From Sphagnum magellanicum (lineage: Eukaryota; Streptophyta; Sphagnopsida; Sphagnales; Sphagnaceae), in assembly GCA_021904315.1 (NCBI GenBank), contig CM038920.1, positions 10,292,001 through 10,356,000 on the forward strand: a DNA stretch of 64,000 nucleotides, in the 5' to 3' direction. Every line of letters starts with the position of its first letter. The first letter of the stretch is position 1. Positions 49,201 to 59,251 of the stretch are shown piece by piece. The position numbers were made by a program, and so were the translations under genes. Below the pieces are notes generated by a model. That model had not been told where the DNA came from and made no database searches. It worked only from the letters and a program-made list of their open reading frames with translations.

Positions 49201-50890
49201 TTGGGAATTTTTTTCTAAAATAATTTGGAAGTCATTCTATTTTTAGGGTTTTAATTAGGTAATTAATTGAGTAAGTATAATTTAATTATGATTTTCCGAA
49301 GTTAAAATTATCAATTTTTGAAAAGGGCCTTTTAATTAGGAATAATTTTTTTTTAAAATTTCTAATTTTTTTACTTCCAAATAAATTTCAAGCCATAAAT
49401 TAGAGCATGCAACTGATAAACATGAGAAAAAAATATTTTATAGTTGTGAAAACATTTAAAGTAAAAGGCCCAAGAAAATGATTTGGTTATTTTTAGTTCT
49501 TTAACCATTCTTTGACATGATTTTTTATGGTACCACCCAAGGATGTTTTTGCCCTGTTCAATACTATCCCACTGCATACTTAAGGCCACTTTTGCTTCTA
49601 TGTCATTGAAACTTGTTTTTTTGTATTTTCATTTAATGATTGTATTTTTTGTTATTGCATGAAGATTTGTTCTTTTTCATTCTTATTCACTAGATTAATT
49701 ATCAAAATGATGATGCTTAACATTAATAAATTGAAAATAATAAAAAATTGAAGGTCTTCAAATCATCTTCATAGCATCCCCTTCAACATCTTTTGTTGAT
49801 TGGGTGTTCATCCAAAAGGTGGTACAAGGAATAAAGAGAAGGTTATGGAATTGAAAATCATTCAAAGACTTTTTTGATAGACTTTGTGATTAAGGTGATA
49901 TATTGGGAAACATGTTGGACTTCATGTAGGCTAAAATTTTGCAAAATTTTTTATTCCATACTTTAATAATTAAATTATGAAAAAACCTTAATTGGTTAAA
50001 AATGATGGCAACTAATTAATTGGATACAACCATGAAATAACCTATGGACACTACACCATTGTGAAGCATGTTAAAATTAGATTTCCTCACATAGATAAAC
50101 AAAAAAGCCTTCACTTGGACAATAGGAACACGAAAGTTCCCACTTCCACTAAAAAGTTGAAACACACAAAGCTTTCACTTCATCCAAAAACACATAAAAA
50201 AAGACGTGCTGTGAAATTTGAAAATTACAAATAATAGAATTGTGGAACAATATAAACATAGAAATAAAAAATGTGCACAAAGGTAACACAAACATAAGAC
50301 CTAGACCTTGCTAGAAATCAAACACAAACACATATTGAAGACCTAAACCATATATAAATACAAAAATCTTGGAGAAATTGGAACTTGTGGACATAAGAAC
50401 ATTATTTAAAATTTTGTGAACCTTCAAAAAATCCATGTTGAAGAAATTGAAGCTTGAGTTACACATTTCATAGGTTGTAAAAAGACTTTGCTAACCCCTT
50501 GTTAGAAATGCAAAAAAATCACAACATAGAATAAAATGCAAGGAAACCTTGTGCCAATGCTTGTTGGAAGTTGCAACTTGCAAAGAGACCTCACTTCCTT
50601 AGAAATTGCATCAATAATGTAGAGATACACAAGGTGAAACTCGCTTCACTTCCAACTAGGAAGTACAAGTTTCACCCTACCTTTTTTTCTCATATAAAAT
50701 CTTGGCCATAAAAAATATTTTCACACCTTGTTTTGAATGAATTAGCCTAATTGGTAGTGGGTTAAGGCCCTTTTACATAAAAAATTAATGAACCAAAAAA
50801 AATACAAAAACAAATTGCACAAGTAATGTGTAAGGACCTCTATAAATAGCTATTACATGTTGAATTTCAGTTCACTTATCATAAGTAAGA
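46207..50890. other. AT-rich non-coding stretch
   Basis: No open frame above 75 codons and no recognisable element. Nothing annotated. Confidence 0.5.
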
Positions 50891-50894
50891 AAAC

Positions 50895-51097
50895 AAATTG
50901 AGACTATCAAATCAATGATCCCATTGGTTTGAAAACAAAGTCTTCATACTTACACACAACCCTATTATGCTGAACATTGAAAATAATGATCAAGTTCTAC
51001 CATTTCCATTGGTCCTTTATAATTCTCACAAACCTACCAAACCCTATTACACATTTCACGATTAGTTCACCCAAGATAACTAAGAAACAAAATTCTA
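50895..51097 (-). repeat. Dispersed repeat family E, copy next to family A fragment
   Basis: GATCCCATTGGTTTGAAAAC, GAACATTGAAAATAATGATC and TTCACCCAAGATAACTAAG match the other E copies in inverted order. The copy ends where the truncated family A element (51098-51264) begins. Confidence 0.5.
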
Positions 51098-51264
51098 CCT
51101 ATGAACAACCTGCTTGTGGGTTGTTAGTTGGTAGGTAGAAAAGAAAAGCAACTGAGTTAACCACCATAGTTAGCTAGGGAACTGGAACCCAACAGAAAAT
51201 TGTTTCCTGAACACTTACCATTCATCCTTTGTGGTGCGCTGGTGGTTGCTGGTTCATTGTGGCC
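51098..51264 (+). mobile_element. Family A copy 6, right half only
   Basis: Begins within the internal motif CCTGCTTGTGGGTTGTTAG and continues through AGCTAGGGAACTGGAACCC to the right end GTGGTGCGCTGGTGGTTGCT. The left half is absent. The break point abuts a family E copy (50895-51097), which points to nesting or recombination between the two. Confidence 0.6.
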
Positions 51265-51312
51265 AAACCCCACCAGTATCAGAATGTGGTTGGCAGTTTG
51301 ATTTTGTTGGAA

Positions 51313-51328
51313 CCCTAAACCCTAAACC
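51313..51328 (+). repeat. Telomere-like motif, CCCTAAA type
   Basis: CCCTAAACCCTAAACC, two units of the Arabidopsis-type plant telomere repeat read on the C-rich strand. It forms an inverted pair with 52296-52314. Confidence 0.7.
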
Positions 51329-51527
51329 TTGGCAACTTTTGACACTAATTTATATTACTTTCAGAAATTTTGAAAGTTTCAGACATTAATTTTTTTTCCC
51401 AAATAAACAAGAATTTGTGAAGGAAAATATTGAAACTTCAAGAAGATTCTACTTGTTGAAATGAAAATTTCAAAAATAGTTAATTATTCAACAGACATGT
51501 GTCCAAGCTGCCAAGGGACTACTACAG

Positions 51528-51789
51528 TACCTTACCTTAAGGTCAGTTTTGTTATTAAATAATCCCCAAAATAGTGAAATGAAATTTTGTGAAAATATGA
51601 AATTGACATGTTAAAAATCATCATAATTATGATAGGCTACACCCTGAATAATTTTCACTATTCATATCACAATATCATAGTAGATGATGGAAAATTTTAT
51701 AATTTTAAAATTAATAAAAACGAATTCATTTTTTAAAAAATAATAATTATTCGTGTCATCAATGTGGAAACTGACCTTAGGCTACGGTA
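51528..51789. mobile_element. 262-bp inverted-repeat element, unrelated to families A-F
   Basis: The left end TACCTTACCTTAAGGTCAGT is repeated inverted at the right end (minus strand TACCGTAGCCTAAGGTCAGT), about 19 of 22 bases alike. The interior is AT-rich and non-coding. Size and structure fit a MITE; the superfamily is not assigned because no clear target-site duplication is visible. Confidence 0.55.
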
Positions 51790-52295
51790 ATCAAATCGTC
51801 TAAAGTTGTTCCACATGTCTTTCATGTTCTTGCTAGTTACTCTCTCTTGCAATGATCATGTGGAAGATGCCATTTGTGCCAAGTTCACATGAAGTCTAAC
51901 AATGGAAATCATGAAAAAAGAGTAAAAAACAAAGAAAAACAATGAAATGAACAGCCTTGGACCTTAAGTAGTTTGGATCTCGGTTAGCATTAGACCTTAG
52001 CTTACATCTTGGTTCTCTAAACTATGAGTTCCCCTTTGATCTCCATTGTCTTTGGTCCAAACTAATTGATTTTCCCTCCGAATGATGCCATGTAGGTGAT
52101 AACTCAAAATCTGATTACCATGTCCTCAATTCGGCTCTTGTTGATCATGAATCCTCCTCATCTAAAGGCCTTGGGTATAATTTTTGTCCTTTGGGTATTC
52201 TTGTCCTTAAATTAATTTATAAGCTTGCTGTGTTTCAAAGTCAGTCTGTGTGTGTGCTTCGGGAAAAGATTTGGCAAATCTTCTGGCAATTCAAC

Positions 52296-52314
52296 TTAGG
52301 GTTTAGGGTTTAGG
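52296..52314 (+). repeat. Telomere-like motif, TTTAGGG orientation
   Basis: TTAGGGTTTAGGGTTTAGG, about two and a half units in the opposite orientation to the motif at 51313. A similar AACCCTAAACCCTAG sits at 38497-38511. These may be remnants of break repair or of telo-box promoter elements. Confidence 0.7.
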
Positions 52315-52879
52315 CCTATAACTTCTTCACATCTTTTGGCCCCAAACATATCAAAACCAAGTGAGCTTGAATCTTATCCATGAAGAAGGGGTATGACAAT
52401 GAGAATTCATCCCTGTTTGAAACAATGTTGATGAGAATTCTTATTACCTGAACCTGAAAATAAAACCCCAACAGATTCAAAGACAGCACAAGGGATAGCC
52501 CTGTTGTCAACCTTGAATGGAATGAAACAGAAAGTCTCAACAGGAACAAGAATCAAATCGTAGAGAAACTAAGAATTTTCAAGATACAATTTGTTCAGGC
52601 TCGTGAAATCTATCTAGAAAGAAATGATTTTTCTACAAACTTCAAAACAAATAAGAACACATAGTTTTCAAGAAAGTTGCATTCCGTCCTCAGATAACCC
52701 AATTCCTGCTGAACGATGTGTCATTATCTTGGGCTCTACAATTTGCCTATTGTTTTCTTTGTTTTCTTAGGTGTGACTTACATCAAGGCACAATTTGTTG
52801 AAATACATTAGATTAGTAAAAACCAGACTCTTGAGCTTCAACACATAACATCCTAAATTAGTGTGATATGTTTTACTCT

Positions 52880-54050
52880 TGGAGAACAAGTCTTATGATT
52901 CTTGACCCATTTCATTCTTCTCGCCAAGTTTGTTGTGCAACCACGAAATCAGCAGCTCCAGCTTGGGTTCTTTCCTTTCACAACATCACTGTTTCCTTGT
53001 TTTTCCTCTTCTTCAATTGTTCTTTTTTCCTCCTCCAATGAGACTTTCTTTTGATAAGCCCTCATATTCACAATCATGATCGCAAACAGGTCAAGTGTCA
53101 AGTCCTTCAGGCCTAAACAAGAACTTCTTGCAAAAGTTGGTGCAATTGCTCATGTTAACATTACTGCAAATTCTGCAGAAACAAACTCCCTGTAGATTGA
53201 GCTTCTCCCCTGCTTCACTTGCTGCAGCAGCTCCAAGACAAATTCTCATTCTTTGGTTATTGCTTCATCAATGAAGTACAAAATTGTTCTTGTAATCTAG
53301 CAAATTGAAGAGCTCATAGACTGAACTGAGGAACCCTCGTTTCCATTGTCCTACTGTCCCAATGCAAACATGGGGCACCCAAGCCAAATAATAGCCTTGA
53401 GGCAATTCATCATTTAGGATGTGACAAAAGTACAGGATGCAAACTGCATGTGCAATCAAGGAACATACCAGGGTTATTGTTCGTCAGCAATGGTTGTCAT
53501 AAGATGGGAGTACGAAGTGCAAGTAAAGAATGAATAAAAAAGGATCAATATAATTTCAAGCAAAGTACCTCTGTTCTGACATTCCATTACTGCAGCTTTC
53601 ATCTCCCACATTGTTGCATGGGAATAGGGCTCCAGCAATCAGTCTTTATCACCACATTGCTGCAAATTCCAACATACTTCTCAGACCTCATTTTCCAATT
53701 CCACTTCCCAAATTTTCTGTTTTCTTGACGCAGTCTCTAACTTCATCAATTTCAGAAGTCAACAACACAAAAAACCAATGCACTTGCATGTTCCCATTTT
53801 CTACCCACACATCTCACTTCAACTCATTCTCCAATTCACCCACCTTCAAGATCAGCAAGGAGTATAGCAGAAGAACTAGGACATGGTGTAGAATGAGGAC
53901 ATCAACAGAAGCTGGAATGTGCCAGAGATTTCTTCAGCTTGGGCTGTTACATATTGGAGTGACAATAACAGAATGGTGTGAAAACTTGGCCAGAATCCAA
54001 CCTGCAAACTTCTTTGGAAATTATATGACATCACTGCATTGACCCAAGTA
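52880..54050 (-). pseudogene. Decayed multi-exon gene, membrane-protein-like, family unknown
   Basis: An island of coding-like sequence inside AT-rich DNA. In minus-strand order: a hydrophobic stretch near 53.95 kb (PSFHTILLLSLQYVTAQAEE), a 63-codon open frame at 53268-53459 whose part after a good acceptor (CACATGCAG, near 53.44 kb) includes ILYFCHILNDELPQGYYLAW and FLSSVYELFNLLDY, then in another frame FVLELLQQVKQGRSSIYREF and MIVNMRAYQKKVSLEEE followed by an acidic tail ending near 52.9 kb. Frame changes and at least one in-frame TGA suggest a pseudogene, though some frame changes could be unseen introns. I cannot name the family. Confidence 0.3.
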
Positions 54051-57000
54051 TGTGAAAGAGCGAGAACATTTGGTTGGTCATTTTCACTAAGGAAAAGACT
54101 TTGCTTAATGATTTGTTAAACCCCAAACTGTGATGCTAGGTCCAGTATGCTAATAGACAAGAATTTCAAACACGTCCCTTGTGTTTTCCAAATGATTAAT
54201 AGTTTCATATTTAAGGACTTTTGTATTGCATTTCCTAATGCTACTCGGCATGAGTCTTGCCCTTTAAACATGTTGTGCCCAGCATTGTGTCGATTGTGCA
54301 TCATATGATAAAAAATGAACAAGTGCAAGATGTTGAAAGTTCCACTTCAAAATGAAAACTGGAAAAAAATCAGAACTTTCAGAATATCAGGAAAATGTAT
54401 AGAAATCCTACCTTGTAGCTGGTTTGGTTGATTCTTGATTGATTTCTGACTTTCCTTGCTATCAATCTTGGTGTTCCTGATTCTTTCAACCATGAACTCC
54501 AGCACTTCCAAAGCCTAAGCAAAACTACTAGTCAACATGGGAAAGTTGTCTCTTGAAGTGGGATGTCCAATTTGGTTTTGGGTTTTAAACTGTTGAACAG
54601 TAATATCATCATATCTTATGCACCAAAATGTCACACCACGGTGAACAATACATAAATTATTTTACATGGAAATTGATGAAACCACAAGGTTTAATCTTGC
54701 AAATGTGTCATGAGTCAAGCCCTACCACCATAGAAAAAACCATATTATGTTGTAGTGCCAAGGGACATCTTTTTCAGACATTCCAGACATCACGGACATG
54801 GCCAAGGCAAGTTTTCAGTGCCATGAGACACATTTTGGTGATTTTGAGATCATGACTTCTGGTTTCACATATGTAGAATGTAGTCCAAAATGAGATCAAT
54901 TTCACACATTTCTGGCTGACTGAAGAGGCCAAAGCTCCTGACATCCATGCCTCCAAATGTTTGTGATAGAAAATCAGAACACTGACAGTAACAAATTCTT
55001 ATCTAGCAAATGGCTTTGTATTGGCACCTCTGTGGACTTTTTACAAGCTGCTTTTGGAACATTTTGTGCACAATTTTGGCCAAAGTTGGTTTTGCCAGCC
55101 ACTATTATCTCATCTCAAAAGAGGAGAATGTTCTGAGTGTTAACTAAAACAGCATAGAAGAAATCTGCAGGCAAAATTGTGTGTTTTGCCCAAAGAGAGT
55201 GTATCTGGTGTCCATTTCTTGACCCCAAATTCACAGCTTAGGAATAGAATTGGAAGCAGAAGAGTTACTCAGGGAAAGTGAGTAAAGAAGAATAAGAATT
55301 GGTAGTGGAAGAGAAATAAACATAGTAACTAAAAACAAGGTGTGTTATACACAATGGCCCTGCCATTAATTTAGTATCAACAATTGATATTGTATAATAA
55401 ATTGGGGGAATTTTTTTTTTAAAATTTATTTTAATGTACATCATCATGTTGTTGTAAAACAAAAATTGTCATGATTTTTTTTTTTCATTTATTCACATCA
55501 CATTAGTTATATGGAATCCAAAAGGGATCTCACATTAAATAATGGTATGTTCTAGGAACAACATTAAAAAATTGTTACCAAACCAAAACCAATAGGGGAA
55601 TGTTGCAACATGATTTTTAATTTTTTGCAAATATAATGACTTTTTTCTCAAATAAAAAAAGATCAAATACCCCCTTTTCATATTTATGCAAGATTTCAAA
55701 CCAAGAAAAAAAAAAAAAAAAAAAAAGACTCATCATGACGTGTATTTGAATATTTTCAATCATATTGTCACATTTGGAAAGAATTACATGAATTTTTGAG
55801 TATGATGGGTGCCATAATCATGTTCGGAAAAAGAAATTCATATTAAATTTTGTGGGTTACAGATTGGTGACAATGTCACTTGGGGTTGGGTGCACATCTG
55901 AGGAGGTGACCCAAAAAAAAAAATGTCAAAAAATGAATGTGAATATCTTTACAACCAAATTAGGATGAATCATCTCACCTATTTTCTAAGGGGCAAAATC
56001 CCTTAAGCTACTATACTCTATAATGATTCTCAACACAATATCCCCACCTTGTAAGGCAGGGCCAATAAACAAACAACTGAAGATATGAATGACCAAGATA
56101 AGGGAAAGAAAACATGAAATAGATAACATTGAGAATGCAAACACAGATTGAAGATTTAAACAAGTGAAATAACAATAGAAAGAAAAGGAGAGTAAACAAG
56201 TGACTTTGCCATGAGATGCTTTGTCTTGAAAATAAGGTATTACATTTAATGTTTTACTATAAACTCAAGTTATATTGGATGAAAGTTTGTTGGCTTTATG
56301 AAATATCATTAAAAAAAAATTCACATTTGTATTAAAAATTAAAGTTTTCTAACCATCTTGGAATTCATTGTACATGTTTAGAAATTGAAACCATAGTTCC
56401 ATTGTCTTTTCTTTAATCATACTAATGAACATAAAGTTGTAAATAATTATATTGTTTAAGAAAATCCAAGTTTTTTGAACTTGGATAATGTAGACAATTT
56501 CTAGCAATGTGCATGAGGTATTTTGATATTTGAAACAAACATTACTATTGAATGGATATAATTTACATGGAAAGATTTTTATTTTTGGTTTCATTTTCAT
56601 TTGGAAATTTGAGAATTTGGCATTTCTTATATTTGTTTTTGTTGCATTTTGGGTTTAGGTTTTCCATGAAAGGTGTGTTGTTATGATGTTTGATGGGTGT
56701 ACATGTGGATAGAACAATCGTTCAAATTTTTTTTGTCTTGGTATTGATATTTATGAATTTTTTTTGCACATGGTCCATGAAAAAAAAATTATAAAAATGC
56801 AAATTTAAGTCACAAGGCGCCAACATTTTGGGAGTAATTAATTAGGTGGAAAATGCAACATTTACATGCATATTTTCACAATCATTACACTTTAAATAAA
56901 TGGAAACATTAATGGTTTTTTGTTATACATTCGAAGTAGGTTTGGTAGTTTGAATGCAATATAAATTGATTTGTGAAAATATGACCAATATGCTTATGTT

Positions 57001-57590
57001 ACACCAAATTTGCATTCATTTCCAAGGACATTTGCCAATATATGGTCTAATTGAAATCCAACTTTTGTGGTGTTTTCACTAAATTTTAGGGTTAATTGAA
57101 ATTTATCCATGAAATAAATAGTTCTTGTTTATTTTTTGGTTGATTATTGTCTTTTAGAATGTCAACATTAAAATCTCCCATAATGATGATTGGATAATGT
57201 TCAAGAGATTATTGAATTATAATTTGAAGATTGTTTAAGAATGTAAAAATTGAACATGAATGAGTTCTATACACACATACAATATATATGCCATGCTATT
57301 TTGCCTCAATTCAAGAAATGATAAATGATTATCTAATAAATAAGATATAAAATCAAAAAGACAATTGCCTATTTCATATTTATATGTTATAACTACATGA
57401 AAGCCATATGAATGTAATACATGTTCAAATGATGAATCAACAAGATTTAATGAAGGTGTTTCCAATGTTATTAACTTCAATTTAATGGATATCTATATAA
57501 ACAAAAACATGGTTTCCACATAAACACATTCAAAAAAGATAAAATTAATGATTCATTCAAAACTATTTACTTTTTTTTTTTTTTTTTGGA
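54051..57590. other. Mostly AT-rich, no gene recognised
   Basis: Up to about 55.27 kb the base composition is closer to that of the relic at 53 kb and may include more of the same decayed gene. A family C arm-like block (GAAACCACAAGGTTTAATCT) lies near 54675. Beyond 55.3 kb the DNA is AT-rich with long A or T runs and no gene. Confidence 0.4.
55706..55726 (+). repeat. Poly-A tract
   Basis: About 21 consecutive A residues. Could be the tail of a retroposed sequence to its left, but no recognisable body was found. Confidence 0.8.
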
Positions 57591-57594
57591 AAAA

Positions 57595-57985
57595 TTCCTT
57601 GCATTGAAAAACTTTTTATATTAGAAAATTATTAAGATGGAAAACTTGTTTGAATTGAATTTTGCTAGCATTGAAAAATAAAATAAAATTAGAATATATT
57701 TATATTAAAAATTTTCTGTATTGAAAATTTGGTTACATTGACAAATTATTTGCATTGAAAAATTATTTATATTAAAAAATCATTTGTATTGAACATCTCA
57801 TTTCATTAAAAGAAAATTGCATTGAAAAATTGCTTTCATTGAAACTAATTGCATGCATTGAAAAATTGTTTTCATGAAAAAAATTGCATGCGTTAAAAAA
57901 TTGTTTCCATTGAAAAAATTGCTTCCATTGAAAAAACTACTTCCATTGAAAAATTGTTTTCATTGAAAAAATCACTTCACATACA
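57595..57985 (+). repeat. Degenerate tandem repeat of about 17-18 bp
   Basis: More than fifteen imperfect repeats of a unit like CATTGAAAAATTGCTT with insertions and drift, best preserved at 57820-57985. Very AT-rich, with no coding capacity. Confidence 0.65.
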
Positions 57986-58464
57986 AAATGTTACATTTAA
58001 AATTGTTTTTGACACTTGATGGAAATTAACATATGAGAACTTTCATTTTCCTCTAGAAAAAAAAAAATGAAAATTATTATATAATATTGGCTATTTGAAC
58101 CAAAATTTTGATATAATGAGTTTCCACATATATAATTTATTCATATATTAAATTTAATTATAGAAAGGTCACATAAAAACTATCAACCTTAATGTTTAAA
58201 AAGGTTTTTGTTTAAAATTTGATTTTGATTCAACATAATAATTTTAAAAATTAATACCTTAAAAAAAAAGATAAAAAATCAATAACAACAAAAGAAATAT
58301 CAAAAAGAAAATGTCATTCAAGCACAAAAAAAAACATTATACCCCCTTCTTTCAAACCATATATGTATTTTATTTGTTATTCATTTTTAGTGATTTAAAA
58401 AGCTATGAGTGTGAAATGTAAAGCTTTAAAAATGGTCTTTGAAATGCAAAAACATTAGACCAAC

Positions 58465-58484
58465 ATATATATATATATATATAT
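58465..58484 (+). repeat. (AT)n microsatellite
   Basis: About ten AT units within AT-rich DNA. Confidence 0.9.
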
Positions 58485-59205
58485 CTTAAGCTTTAAAACA
58501 AAAACTGGTTTTTTATCCTTAAACTTTACATTTTCACCTCCTTCACTTCCATAAGCCATATCTTGTTCATTTAAAAACCAATTCTAATGATTTTTGTGAT
58601 ATTAGATGCACCAAGAAAGGGGCTACAAAATCTTTTCAATGTTCAAAAGCTATTGACCAATGTGAAAAAAATTACAAAATTTCATTTACAAAGGTTTTTC
58701 ACACACTTGTCTATTTATCATATTAAAATTACAATATGTTCTTCTTTATACAAACACAATCCAAACTTTTTATCCCATATTTTTTACCCAAAAAAGAATT
58801 CCACTGGACTATATAAAGACAATCTTTTCACTTTTAGTAGCAACATTGTACTTTATGTTTAGTATGTAATAGAACATGGATTTTTGTTCTTTAAATAATT
58901 CTAATAAAAAAAAGTCATCTCAATGTAGTTTTATTTTCTATAGGTCATTTTAGTAGAGAAAATTATGTGGGTGCTTGATTTTCCCCTCCTTAAAGAGGAA
59001 AGAATCAAATAGTTGTTTTTTTTTTTAAATATTAGATTTGAGTCTCCTCTTTTAAAACAAAAGAATATCCTTAGGAATAAGATAATTGGTTTGGGCACCC
59101 AAATCTCTTTACTACCTAGGTGGGGAAAAAAACCAATGTTTGAACCTAGGTTTTGTTTTTTTTTCCACGTTAAATTGCGAAGGATGACATGGTGGCCACA
59201 TTAAA

Positions 59206-59251
59206 TGACGCGCTCCCAAGTCATGAGGTGAAACCCACTTGAGGGTCTCAC
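59206..59251 (-). repeat. 46-bp LTR-end repeat at the left end of the chromovirus
   Basis: These 46 bases match 63761-63806, the inner end of the 5' LTR, with two differences. They follow directly after the chromodomain-coding region, and AT-rich host-like DNA follows. They are therefore the only LTR sequence visible at this end. Confidence 0.8.

Noticed and set aside
53611-54042. 143-codon plus-strand frame
   Set aside because: Composition is poor, while the opposite strand reads as protein-like segments next to a plausible splice acceptor. Probably the shadow of the minus-strand relic.
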